The translations under genes were made by a program, and so were the position numbers. A stretch of DNA of 64,000 bases from CALJXB01 sp965225935. GTDB taxonomy: Bacteria > Pseudomonadota > Alphaproteobacteria > Kiloniellales > JAKSDN01. Every line of letters starts with the position of its first letter. The stretch's first letter is position 1. Below the pieces are notes generated by a model. That model was not told the DNA's origin. It saw nothing but the letters and a program-made list of their open reading frames with translations, and did not search any database. Where the stretch lies: contig CBDDCC010000005.1 of the NCBI GenBank assembly GCA_965225935.1, positions 1 through 64,000 on the forward strand, written 5' to 3'. Positions 26,526-34,966 of this stretch are shown piece after piece.

Positions 26526-27566
26526 ATGCAACATACTTCGCGCGTGCTTGCCGGCGCTCTCTGTCTTTGCCTCTCCGCGCCAATTGCGGAGGCCTGCACC
26601 CGTGTGTTGTACGAGACGGGAACGGGCAGCTACATCGTCGGCCGGACGTTGGACTGGTTCGAAGACACCAAGACGAACCTCTGGGCCATGCCGCGCGGCC
26701 TTGAGCGGACCGGCGGCGCCGGTGAAGGGTCGATCGAATGGACCTCCAAGTACGGCTCGATCGTTGCCACGATCTACGACATTGCGGCGGTCGACGGAAT
26801 GAACGAGGCCGGCCTTGTCGGCAACGCGCTCTACCTTGCGGAGGCCGACTATGGCGACGCGAGGGCCTCCGGGAAGCCCTTGCTCTCGGTCGGGGGCTGG
26901 TTGCAGTACGTCTTGGACAACTACGCGACCGTCGCCGAGGCCGTCGAGGCCCTGCGCGCGGAACCCTTTGCGGTCGTCGCCCCGACCCTGCCCGATGGAA
27001 ACCCGGCGGCCGGTCATTTGGCGATCTCCGACAGCTCCGGCGACAGCGCCATTCTCGAGTACCTCGACGGCGAGCTCGTCATTCACCACGGCCCCCAATA
27101 CACGGTGATGACCAATTCGCCGCCTTTCGACGAGCAGCTCGCAATCACCACCTACTGGAACGAGGTCGGCGGATTGGCGATGCTGCCCGGAACTCATCGG
27201 GCGGCAGACCGCTTCGCCCGGGTGAGCTGGAACCTGAATGCGTCGCCGAAGTTCGACGACCCGCGCATTGCCGTGTCGTCGGTCTTCTCCATCATCAGGA
27301 GCGTATCCGTCCCGCTCGGCATCGCGGACCCGGATCGGCCGAACATCGCCTCGACGACCTGGCGCACGGTCGCGGACGTGGAACGCGAACGCTATTTCTT
27401 CGAATCGGCCTTCAGTCCCAACGTTTTCTGGGTCGATCTCGACAAACTGAACCTTGCCGACGGGGCGTCGGTCCGGAAGCTGGACCTGCTCAACCGGCCG
27501 ATCATTGCCGGCGAGGCATCCGCCCTGTTCCTCGACAGCAAGCCCTACACCTTCCTGGCGCCTTGA
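26526..27566 (+). CDS. Choloylglycine-hydrolase family linear-amide C-N hydrolase (exported)
   Basis: 346 residues of the N-terminal-nucleophile fold. A signal peptide ends at IAEA, exposing C24 in CTRVLYET as the catalytic nucleophile. The family landmarks R (near IVGRTLDW), D (DGMNEAGL), N (TNSPPFDEQL) and the late R are visible. Members include penicillin V acylases, bile-salt hydrolases and N-acyl-homoserine-lactone acylases. The export signal fits the Gram-negative periplasmic penicillin V acylase/AHL acylase group. It is in an operon with the TetR gene. Confidence 0.85.
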   Translation: MQHTSRVLAGALCLCLSAPIAEACTRVLYETGTGSYIVGRTLDWFEDTKTNLWAMPRGLERTGGAGEGSIEWTSKYGSIVATIYDIAAVDGMNEAGLVGNALYLAEADYGDARASGKPLLSVGGWLQYVLDNYATVAEAVEALRAEPFAVVAPTLPDGNPAAGHLAISDSSGDSAILEYLDGELVIHHGPQYTVMTNSPPFDEQLAITTYWNEVGGLAMLPGTHRAADRFARVSWNLNASPKFDDPRIAVSSVFSIIRSVSVPLGIADPDRPNIASTTWRTVADVERERYFFESAFSPNVFWVDLDKLNLADGASVRKLDLLNRPIIAGEASALFLDSKPYTFLAP

Positions 27567-28075
27567 AGCCTAGCGCAGGAGTTGCCGAACCCATCGTGCG
27601 GAAGGACGCGTCCGTTTCAGGTGGGCCGTAGGGCAGAAGACGGCCCACGGCGAACGAGCCCAACAGCGCCAAGCGCGGACCTGGACTCATGAGCGCGCAG
27701 CCACAGTCTCATTGCGGACAGCTTGACGAGGGCACGGAGGGCCGCCGCCTTGTCAAGCGGGCAGCATTCCGCCGGCAGCGGGTGATGGAAAGGTCGGCCT
27801 GACCGCCCGACGTCGAGGCTGAAACGGAACCCGTGCCCAGAGAGTCGATCGAGCGCGAAAGGCTCCCTGCCCGAAGACCGGGTTGTAAGGAAGCAACGCC
27901 TTGACGGAGTCCGCTCCAGCGCTCTCGACCGAGCCAACTTGGACGGCGGCTCGGCCAGTTACATCTCAAGCTCCTGGATAGCCCAATTCTGAAGAAATAT
28001 TGCAGACTTGTCAATGACTTAAATCCGGACATAAACGGGTTCCTTCTTGAGCGACGGCGCCAAAGGAATCCTTCG
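27567..28075. other. Intergenic region, no gene seen
   Basis: About 510 bases without a supportable gene. The last ~80 bases are AT-richer and probably contain the promoter of the DMT transporter gene. No repeat or RNA was identified. Confidence 0.4.
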
Positions 28076-29011
28076 ATGACCAGCCGACAAAGCCCGGTTT
28101 CTTTCGTCGCGGCAGCGGCCATCATGCTGACGGCGATCATGTTCTATGACGTCATGGGCGCGATCATCAAGCACCTGAGCCAGCACTATCCGGCCCCACA
28201 GCTCGCCATGTTTCGCAATATATTTGGGTTGGTCCCAACCCTGCTGGCGCTCTTCTGGGCCCGAGCCTGGATCGAAGCTGGCAGGCCCATCGTGATCCGG
28301 AGATGGAAACTGGCACTGGCCCGCGGCGGCCTGGGTGCGGTCGCCCAGATCAGTTTCTATCTTGCCCTGTTCCACCTGGAGTTCGCGACCGCGACGGCGA
28401 TCCTCTTCGCCAGTCCGCTGTTCGTGACGGCCCTGTCCATTCCACTGCTGGGGCATCGGGTCGGCCTCTGGCGCTGGCTGGCGGTGTTGGTCGGGTTCGC
28501 GGGCGTCCTGCTGGTGATACGCCCCACCGCTCAGAGCTTTACCTGGTACGCGGTCCTGCCGCTCTGTGCCGCTTTCGGCTACGCAACCACCAGTGTCACG
28601 GCGCGGCTGTTCGACAAAACGGTCCCCACGGCCTTGATCAATCTCTACTACAACGTAGGCTCACTGGCCGGATCGATCGCGCTGGTGGTTTTCACGGGCG
28701 GCTTCGTCCAAATAGGCACACCGCAGGACTGGATCTGGCTCGCCGCCATGGGCATGGCCGGCGGCATCGCGGCCTACTGCTTGATCTCGGCCTACAGGTT
28801 GGCGGACCCCAGCAGCCTGTCTCCCCTCGAATATTTCGCGATCCCCTTTTCCTTCTGCCTCGGTTGGGTCTTCTTTGCGGAAACCCCGTTCGACCGGCTG
28901 ATCCCCGGCGTGTTCCTGATCGTCGGCGGCGGCCTTGTCATCGCCTGGCGCGAGCACTTCTTGAAAAGACGCCGCCGACCGGTTGAGCCTTCCGAAGCGC
29001 AGGCGGGATGA
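28076..29011 (+). CDS. DMT-superfamily (EamA) transporter
   Basis: 311 residues with ten hydrophobic helices in two EamA repeats (first ending near GVLLVIRP, second near GGGLVIAWRE). AAAGGA lies nine bases before the ATG. Family members export or import amino acids, nucleosides or other metabolites; the substrate is unknown. The LAMFRNIFGLVPTLLAL and FATATAILFASPLFVTAL segments are typical of the RhaT/EamA type common in marine alphaproteobacteria. Confidence 0.85.
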   Translation: MTSRQSPVSFVAAAAIMLTAIMFYDVMGAIIKHLSQHYPAPQLAMFRNIFGLVPTLLALFWARAWIEAGRPIVIRRWKLALARGGLGAVAQISFYLALFHLEFATATAILFASPLFVTALSIPLLGHRVGLWRWLAVLVGFAGVLLVIRPTAQSFTWYAVLPLCAAFGYATTSVTARLFDKTVPTALINLYYNVGSLAGSIALVVFTGGFVQIGTPQDWIWLAAMGMAGGIAAYCLISAYRLADPSSLSPLEYFAIPFSFCLGWVFFAETPFDRLIPGVFLIVGGGLVIAWREHFLKRRRRPVEPSEAQAG

Positions 29012-29088
29012 ACATGTTCATGACCGAGACCGGCAAGGCGGACATCCCCTACCTGTGCCTCATCGGATCGCGTTTGTGAGTGCACGGC

Positions 29089-29778
29089 CTAGTAGCTCTG
29101 GGTCTGCTGGCCGCTGTGTTTCCAGGCCTCGATGCCGCCCCGATACCAGAGGACGTTGCGGTAGCCCAGGTTGATCGCCCTCAGCGAGGCGTTGTAGGAC
29201 ATCCAGCAATGGGTCGACTGACAGTAGAGGACGATGGGCATCTCGGCATTCCCGCCGGTGACTTGCTGCAGGAAGCCGCCGAAAGACCTCTGCAGCTCGT
29301 CTTGGAAGTGTCCGGGCTGATGGGCCGCCACGGCCGATATCGCCCCCGGGATGACTTCCGGCCCGCCCAGAACATCCAAGAGGACGAAGCGAACCTGGCG
29401 TCCTTCGATCAGTTCCAGGAGTCCCTTGGTGGTGATGACCTGGCCGCCGGGTATGCTCGCCGGGGTCGGACCGTGCATGGGGCCCGAGTGAAGGGTGCTG
29501 ACCGGCTGCACGCCGTAGTCCTGCCTTTCCAGGGCGGCGAGCTGGTCCAGCTTCGACTGCGCCGGAGCGCCTTGTCCTTGCTGCGGATCGAAGCTGGGTT
29601 GTGACGGCGGCTGCGTTTCAGGCTGGCCGTACCCCTGGGTTCCCGGCTGTTGCTGGTCAACGCCTTGCTGCTGTTGGCCAAGACCCGGCATTGTCGGTTG
29701 GACGCTATCGCTGAAGCTGTCCTGCGCAGCGGCCGGGAAGCTCAGCAAAAGGATCAGAGCGGCAGAGAGCCTTCGCAA
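29089..29778 (-). CDS. Exported rhodanese-like protein with CxxxxCW motif
   Basis: 229 residues: a signal peptide (MRRLSAALILLLSFPAAAQ), a Gln/Pro/Gly-rich linker (about 25-80), then a rhodanese domain. The active-site region reads YCQSTHCWMSYNASLRAINLGYRNVLWYRGGIEAWK; the Cys pair followed by Trp resembles the CXXCW rhodanese-like proteins found with periplasmic PQQ-dependent oxidation systems. It may handle sulfur or redox chemistry in the periplasm. It starts 21 bases after the preceding exported protein gene and is probably co-transcribed with it. Confidence 0.75.
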   Translation of the reverse strand: MRRLSAALILLLSFPAAAQDSFSDSVQPTMPGLGQQQQGVDQQQPGTQGYGQPETQPPSQPSFDPQQGQGAPAQSKLDQLAALERQDYGVQPVSTLHSGPMHGPTPASIPGGQVITTKGLLELIEGRQVRFVLLDVLGGPEVIPGAISAVAAHQPGHFQDELQRSFGGFLQQVTGGNAEMPIVLYCQSTHCWMSYNASLRAINLGYRNVLWYRGGIEAWKHSGQQTQSY

Positions 29779-29799
29779 CGATTCGATCTCCCTTGTCTC

Positions 29800-30909
29800 C
29801 TATTCGGCGGCCTCGAGACGTTGCCCGTCCTGGCCGAAAACCCGGTATGGCTCGAAGGAGGGGTCGTCGGTCAGGACATAGGAGCCGTCTTCGAGCTGCC
29901 AGGCATTCTCGTAGGTGCTGTCGAGCTCGACCGTGCCGCCGTTGTAGGGATCGTTGTAGGTCTCGACCCCGCGGATGGCTTCGGTCGCCTCCCGGTGCAT
30001 GCGATCCGAAGACTCGTTCCAGCTCTTCCAGGACTCCGCCCTCATCCGGTCCATGTCCTGATAGTGCTTTCGCATGATGGCCGCGCGATCCGTCGCGCCC
30101 TTGATCGCGATCCCGCTCATCTTGGCGTGGTGTTGGGCGATACGCCTGGACCACTCGGGGCCGGCCTTGACAGACTTCCTGATGGCCTCGGCGAATTGGA
30201 AATCCAGCTGTCCGGCCGGCGCGAACGCGGCGAAGCCCGGGAAGCTGCCGCCGCTCAAGTAGTCCGACCCGGGCATCCCCGCGACAGGCTCGCTGCGCAG
30301 CAGGTTGAACGAAACGACCGCCGCGATGGCCTCTCGAGTGTCCACCCCGCCGTTCATGTAGGCGATCAGAACCTCGCCCGCCTCCACCCAGTTGCGCAGT
30401 TCTCCCAGCGGCATGGGAGTCACCGAGTTCAGGTGCTCGAAGCCCTTCGCGAGGTCCGGCCGCAGACGAAAATCGAGAATTTGAGCCCCTGGGCGGTAGC
30501 GCGACACCACATGCTGCAGATACTCGCCGATAGAGGTGATCGGCGTGTTGGGGCAGCCGTCGGAGCTGGGCATGCCGGTCGTATTGAAGCGCCAGGCCAT
30601 GGTCGGCACGACGGCAACGCCGGACCGGCCGTCGGGCGAGGTCGCGTGCCACTGGTAGTTATACCCCATGCCGCCGCAAGGAGAGGCATTCGGGTTCCAT
30701 ACGACGCCGCCCTCCGGGCGCCAAGACGTCGGAACCAAGATGGAGAAAGCGACCAGGGGCCTCTCAAAGCCCTGCGCGTCCATGACATTGACGAGCTTGG
30801 CACGCAGGGTCCCCGTCTCTGCTCCAGGACCGGTTTGGGCGGCCACAGGGAACGCCATGGCAGATAGAAGGACGGTAAAAAGCAGATTTCGCCAGCACCC
30901 ACGCCACAT
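29800..30909 (-). CDS. Exported protein of unknown function, rhodanese partner
   Basis: 369 residues starting at ATG 30909 (GAGGTG eight bases upstream), with a signal peptide ending near PVAAQ. The mature part contains GYNYQWHATSPDG, a region around NPNASPCGGMGYN and DGCPNTPI with paired Cys, and a C-terminal helical segment rich in Met, Arg and Trp (MDRMRAESWKSWNESSDRMH) followed by NAWQLEDGSYVLTDDP. I recognise no family with certainty. It lies upstream of, and probably in one transcript with, the rhodanese gene, so it likely works with it in the periplasm. Confidence 0.6.
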   Translation of the reverse strand: MWRGCWRNLLFTVLLSAMAFPVAAQTGPGAETGTLRAKLVNVMDAQGFERPLVAFSILVPTSWRPEGGVVWNPNASPCGGMGYNYQWHATSPDGRSGVAVVPTMAWRFNTTGMPSSDGCPNTPITSIGEYLQHVVSRYRPGAQILDFRLRPDLAKGFEHLNSVTPMPLGELRNWVEAGEVLIAYMNGGVDTREAIAAVVSFNLLRSEPVAGMPGSDYLSGGSFPGFAAFAPAGQLDFQFAEAIRKSVKAGPEWSRRIAQHHAKMSGIAIKGATDRAAIMRKHYQDMDRMRAESWKSWNESSDRMHREATEAIRGVETYNDPYNGGTVELDSTYENAWQLEDGSYVLTDDPSFEPYRVFGQDGQRLEAAE

Positions 30910-31185
30910 GACTGGCACCTCGCAATAAGTCCAGCTCCTCTCGATTCTACTTCGCTCTCGCTTGTCAGCCAATCACGATGCCTTGCGCGACGGAGCAGGC
31001 GCCGGCTCCTCGCCGTCGCTCGCCGGGCCGGCCGCCGGGCCGGCTTTTCGCCCGGCTGCCGGCATTCACTCGCGAAAGTCGCGCCTGTCAGCGATTGCGA
31101 CCGCCGGCCCGCCGATGCCGGACCTTCCGAGCTCGGATCGGGCTTGTCCGACACGGATCGAGGTCAGCCGTCGGAGCGGATGCCC

Positions 31186-32571
31186 TCAGGGCCACCGCAT
31201 GTGGTGCTCGTCGATTACGAAGTCGTGCGCGTGCTCCAGCTTCCCATGCTGGTGCGGGTGCCGGTGAGGTTCCGGGCCCTCCCAGCCTTCGTGCTCGTGC
31301 TGGTGGTGCGCGTCGTGGACATGAAGATGGGTGTGGTCCATCTCCGCGTGGGCGTGCCTGATGCTGGAGGGGTCCGACGACGGCCATAGCAGACAGGATA
31401 GAGCGACCGAGACAATCGCGAGCGCTCCCAACGCGACGAAGGTCCAGGTCAGTCCCACCAAGCCGCCGAGCCATCCCGCCAACGGATAGGCGATCAGCCA
31501 ACAGGCGTGCGACAAGGCGAATTGGGCCGAGAACAGCGCGGGACGGTCGCTTTCGTGGCACGACCGGCGGATGAGGCGCCCGGCCGGAGTTTGGACGAGC
31601 GAAGACCCCGCCCCCAGAACGAACCACAGCGGCAGCAGGAGGAGGTAGCCCGGACCGGTCGCGCCGAGAAACAGGCCGGCGGAAAGAAGCGCTCCGCCGG
31701 CGAGCAGGAACGGCCGGTCCGGGTAGCGATCGAGGAGACGGGGCAGAAGGAGCGCCACAGCCATCGAGCCGGCTCCCGAGGCGGCGAACGCGAGCGCTGT
31801 CTCCGTGTCGCTGCCGCCAAGCCGCTCGCGGACGTAGACGACGCTATTGACGATCACCATCGCTCCAGCCGCGGCGACCGCCACGTAGAGCGCGAGCAGT
31901 GCGCGCAGCCGCGGCGTGGCAAGGTAGGCGCGGACGCCGAAGGTGAGGTTTGCCAACGCGCTACCGGGGCGGTCGCGCGGCCGCGGCGCGGGCAAGGTGA
32001 CGGAAAGGACAAGCCCCGCCGACACGAGAAACGCCGCCGAATTGACCGCGAACAGGCCGTCATAGGTGAAGACCAGGAGCGCCGCGGCCGCCAGGCTCGG
32101 GCTGAGCAGGTTCTCGAGATCGTACGCGAGGCGCGACAGCGACAGGGCCCGGGTGTAGCGCCTTTCGTCCGGCAGCACATCGGGAATGGTGGCTTGAAAG
32201 GTGGGCGTGAATCCCGCCGAGCAGGCGTTCAGCAGAAAGATTAGCACGTAGACCTGCCAGATTTCGGTGACGAACGGCAGGCAGCCGATGAACCCCGCGC
32301 GCGCCAGGTCGAGGCCGATCAGCATTCCGCGGCGCGGCAGCCGGTGGGCGAAGCCGCCCACCACAGGCGCGACAAAGACATAGGCGGCCATCTTGAGGGC
32401 GAGAGCCGTCCCGAGCACGGTCCCGGCCTGGCCTTCAGCCAGGTCATAGGCGAGCAGCGCGAGCGCCACCGTAGAAAGGCCGGTGCCGATCAGCGCAACG
32501 ACCTGCGCCATGAACAAGCGCCGATAGGTCGGCTCGGCGAGAGGCGAGACAAGCTGCGTGCGGTCCTTCAC
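31186..32571 (-). CDS. NreB-like MFS exporter with His-rich C-terminus (nickel/cobalt resistance)
   Basis: 461 residues from GTG 32571, one base after the stop of the preceding gene (TGA-A-GTG), which implies translational coupling. Twelve helices of the MFS fold are followed by a soluble tail of about 55 residues with roughly 20 histidines (HAHAEMDHTHLHVHDAHHQHEHE and more). NreB of nickel-resistant bacteria has just this plan, an MFS with a His-rich tail that binds Ni(II). With the RcnA-type gene it forms a metal-efflux locus. An upstream TTG was rejected as a start. Confidence 0.75.
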   Translation of the reverse strand: MKDRTQLVSPLAEPTYRRLFMAQVVALIGTGLSTVALALLAYDLAEGQAGTVLGTALALKMAAYVFVAPVVGGFAHRLPRRGMLIGLDLARAGFIGCLPFVTEIWQVYVLIFLLNACSAGFTPTFQATIPDVLPDERRYTRALSLSRLAYDLENLLSPSLAAAALLVFTYDGLFAVNSAAFLVSAGLVLSVTLPAPRPRDRPGSALANLTFGVRAYLATPRLRALLALYVAVAAAGAMVIVNSVVYVRERLGGSDTETALAFAASGAGSMAVALLLPRLLDRYPDRPFLLAGGALLSAGLFLGATGPGYLLLLPLWFVLGAGSSLVQTPAGRLIRRSCHESDRPALFSAQFALSHACWLIAYPLAGWLGGLVGLTWTFVALGALAIVSVALSCLLWPSSDPSSIRHAHAEMDHTHLHVHDAHHQHEHEGWEGPEPHRHPHQHGKLEHAHDFVIDEHHMRWP

Positions 32572-32572
32572 T

Positions 32573-33325
32573 TCAGGCAATCTCCGCCAGGAGCAGCAGA
32601 ACTCCAATGACCGTCACGGCCAAGGCTCCAAGGATCTCAAACACTTGACCGATGCGTGCGATCCGGGCCATGTGCCGATCGAGCGCCACGAACAGCCAGC
32701 GCCGCGCAAGAATGGCGGCGGCGGCGAATGCGGTGACGGTCACCACCATACCGAGGGCCATCGCCGCAGATACCAGCACGCCAAACGCGATCGCTCCAGT
32801 GCTGCTCGCGGCGAGCATGACGATAGTCGTGAGCGGACATGGCGACAGCCCAACGATGTAGGGCAGCGTCCCGCCCAAATTGGCGTGTCCCCGCGGGCGC
32901 CCGGGGCGCAGGGACTGGATGAGGAGGTAGAGCCCGACAGCGGCCACTCCCGCGTAGCTGACCTGTCGGACGACCGGGAAGTCGGCGGGGCGGAGCCCGA
33001 ATGTAATCTCGAGAACGGTGATGGCGGCCAAAACCAGCAGGATCGCCGAACCGACATGCACGGCGATCAGCTTGATGCTCGCCAGGAGACCTTGTCGGAC
33101 TTTGGCCTCCTGGCCCACGAAATACGACATCATGATGGATTTGCCGTGGCCCGGCCCTACGGCGTGGACCAGGCCGAAAACCAAGGCCAAGAGCAAGACG
33201 ATGGCCGCCTGAGACAAATCGTTCGAGGCGGCGGCCTCGCGAAATGCCTGCGCCAGGGCGCTCTGCACGTCGCGCTGCAGAAGCAGGATCTCGCGAAACA
33301 GACTGTTGACCCAACCAGGGATCAT
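32573..33325 (-). CDS. RcnA/NicO-family nickel/cobalt efflux protein
   Basis: 250 residues with about six helices and the NicO signature GLVHAVGPGHGKSIMMSYFVG, containing the HAxGPGHGK motif that binds Ni/Co in the RcnA group. Unlike E. coli RcnA it has no long cytoplasmic His-rich loop; here the His-rich part is on the partner MFS protein. It exports Ni(II) and/or Co(II) from the cytoplasm. It is first in a two-gene operon. No RcnR or NreA regulator was found next to it. Confidence 0.8.
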   Translation of the reverse strand: MIPGWVNSLFREILLLQRDVQSALAQAFREAAASNDLSQAAIVLLLALVFGLVHAVGPGHGKSIMMSYFVGQEAKVRQGLLASIKLIAVHVGSAILLVLAAITVLEITFGLRPADFPVVRQVSYAGVAAVGLYLLIQSLRPGRPRGHANLGGTLPYIVGLSPCPLTTIVMLAASSTGAIAFGVLVSAAMALGMVVTVTAFAAAAILARRWLFVALDRHMARIARIGQVFEILGALAVTVIGVLLLLAEIA

Positions 33326-34094
33326 TTGGATTCAGAAGACCTCATCCCGGGCTTTCGCCCACTGCGGCCGCAACTATTGCCCCTTCTCCTGATTCTTGTC
33401 GAATGCGGAAGACGGCCACTGCCTGGCCGCGTGAAGCGCCTCGACGCGGCCGGCCCCGTGGGCTCAACGACGGAAGCGGCCGAGAAACGTGCTGTCGGAC
33501 CCGGCCAACTTGGTTTGCTATCAAGTATAGTGCAGCACCCGTGCCTGTGCCCGTTGGCTTGCCCAAGAGGCGCTGCCAATTCACCCGGGACCGGTGAGGA
33601 CGTCGGGAGATTCGCCAGCCCCAACACCCCCGATGCCACTTTTGACGACCTTCCGGGACCGTCCCGATCTCGTCCGGCTCTGGACGCGGAGCGGAGGTCT
33701 GTCGCTCTTGTCGGGAAGCGGGTCCAAGCTCCGCGACGGGCGGGCACGAGCCAGGTAAGGTTGCCGGGCATCGGACCATCCGCTGTCCTGGCAAGTGCTC
33801 TCGCCATGCGAGAATCGAGCCGCCCCCTCTCGCTCCCAGCCCGTTGGCCGCGGAACACGCGGAGCGCCACAGCCCGACCGTGCGGGCCGACCCCGATCCC
33901 GGTCTCGCTACCGCCGGAATCGCCTGCCGGGAAGCCGATGCAAGCGCTGCGGGGCTGGCCTCGGAGTGTCGGACCGGGAGGCGGCGCGAGAGTTCCCCCG
34001 TGTGGCGGCTTAGTCTAGACTGGGCGCCGAATTCCATTTCAATCGATCGAACGCGCCCGAGTAAGGGCGCAGCCATACAGGGAGGAATTGGAAT
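33326..34094. other. Long intergenic region, no gene seen
   Basis: About 770 bases, the longest gap without a gene in the accessory half. Open frames here are non-conserved in appearance and basic/Pro-rich on all strands. It includes the promoter regions of the metal-efflux operon (left) and the amino-acid ABC genes (right). By eye the codon bias of the neighbouring genes changes across this gap, becoming much more GC-biased to the right. Confidence 0.45.
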
Positions 34095-34931
34095 ATGACA
34101 AGCCTCTTGCGTGTCTTGGCGGCGGCGGGCGTCGCCACTCTGCTGTCCGGGTCGGCCTGGGCCGGCGAGGTGCTCGACCGCATCAACTCCACCGGCATCC
34201 TCAAGGTTTCGACGGACCCCGCCTATCCTCCGCAGTCCTTCCAAAAGCCCGACGGCAGCTTCGACGGCTTCGACATCGAGGTCGCCCAGGAGATCGCGAA
34301 GCGCATGGGCGCGGAGGTCGAATGGGTGACCCCGGCCTGGGAGATCATCACGGCCGGCCGCTGGGGCGGACGCTGGGATATCTCGGTCGGCTCCATGACC
34401 CCGACGGCGCAGCGCGGCAAGGTGCTGGATTTCCCGGCGGTCTACTACTACACGCCGGCCTCCTTCTACGTGCACAAGGATTCCGACGTCCAGAGCATCG
34501 ACGGGATCGACGGCAAGCGGGTCGGCGTCTGCGGCGGCTGCACCTACGAGAACTACCTCAGGAAGGACCTGGAGATCGACGCCGAGGGCGCGCCGCCCTT
34601 CGAGTACGAGGTGACGCCCGGCGAGATCCGCACCTACGAGACCGACACCAACGTGTTCGACGAGCTACGCCTCGGCGACGGCGTGCGACTCGATGCCGGG
34701 CTGACCGCCCTGCCGACGGTCCAGGAAGCCATCAAGAGCGGCTATCCCCTGCGCGTCGTGGGAGACCCGGTCTTCTTCGAGCCCCTGTCGGTCGCCATCG
34801 ACAAGGGCGATCCCGAGTTCGGGGCCGCGCTCGCCGAGATCGTCGGCTCCATGCGGGACGACGGCACCCTCTCCGAGCTGTCGATCAAGTGGTACGGCGT
34901 CGACATCACCTCGGCGGACACGTCCTCGTGA
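34095..34931 (+). CDS. Amino-acid ABC transporter substrate-binding protein (family 3)
   Basis: 278 residues with a signal peptide ending near AWAG and a family 3 periplasmic binding protein fold: GILKVSTDPAYPPQSF at the start, GFDIEVAQEIAKRMG, and the RKxVLDF-type motif as RGKVLDFPAVYYYTPASF. A VGVCGGCTYENYL segment replaces the usual VGVxxGTxxE, with two Cys, and might form a disulfide. RBS GGAGG lies before the ATG. A permease follows after 35 bases, but no ATPase is present. Confidence 0.85.
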   Translation: MTSLLRVLAAAGVATLLSGSAWAGEVLDRINSTGILKVSTDPAYPPQSFQKPDGSFDGFDIEVAQEIAKRMGAEVEWVTPAWEIITAGRWGGRWDISVGSMTPTAQRGKVLDFPAVYYYTPASFYVHKDSDVQSIDGIDGKRVGVCGGCTYENYLRKDLEIDAEGAPPFEYEVTPGEIRTYETDTNVFDELRLGDGVRLDAGLTALPTVQEAIKSGYPLRVVGDPVFFEPLSVAIDKGDPEFGAALAEIVGSMRDDGTLSELSIKWYGVDITSADTSS

Positions 34932-34966
34932 CGCCCTGACGGTACGCGCGCCCGGAGCAGCCGGCG

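Noticed and set aside
31027..31048. GC-rich stem GCCGGCC/GGCCGGC followed by TTTT on the plus strand
   Set aside because: Both neighbouring genes are transcribed on the minus strand, where no T tract follows the stem. It is likely chance in GC-rich DNA.
32572..32607. Upstream TTG start for the His-tailed MFS exporter
   Set aside because: It would add 12 residues inside the RcnA-type gene. The GTG at 32571, one base after the preceding stop, is a better coupled start.
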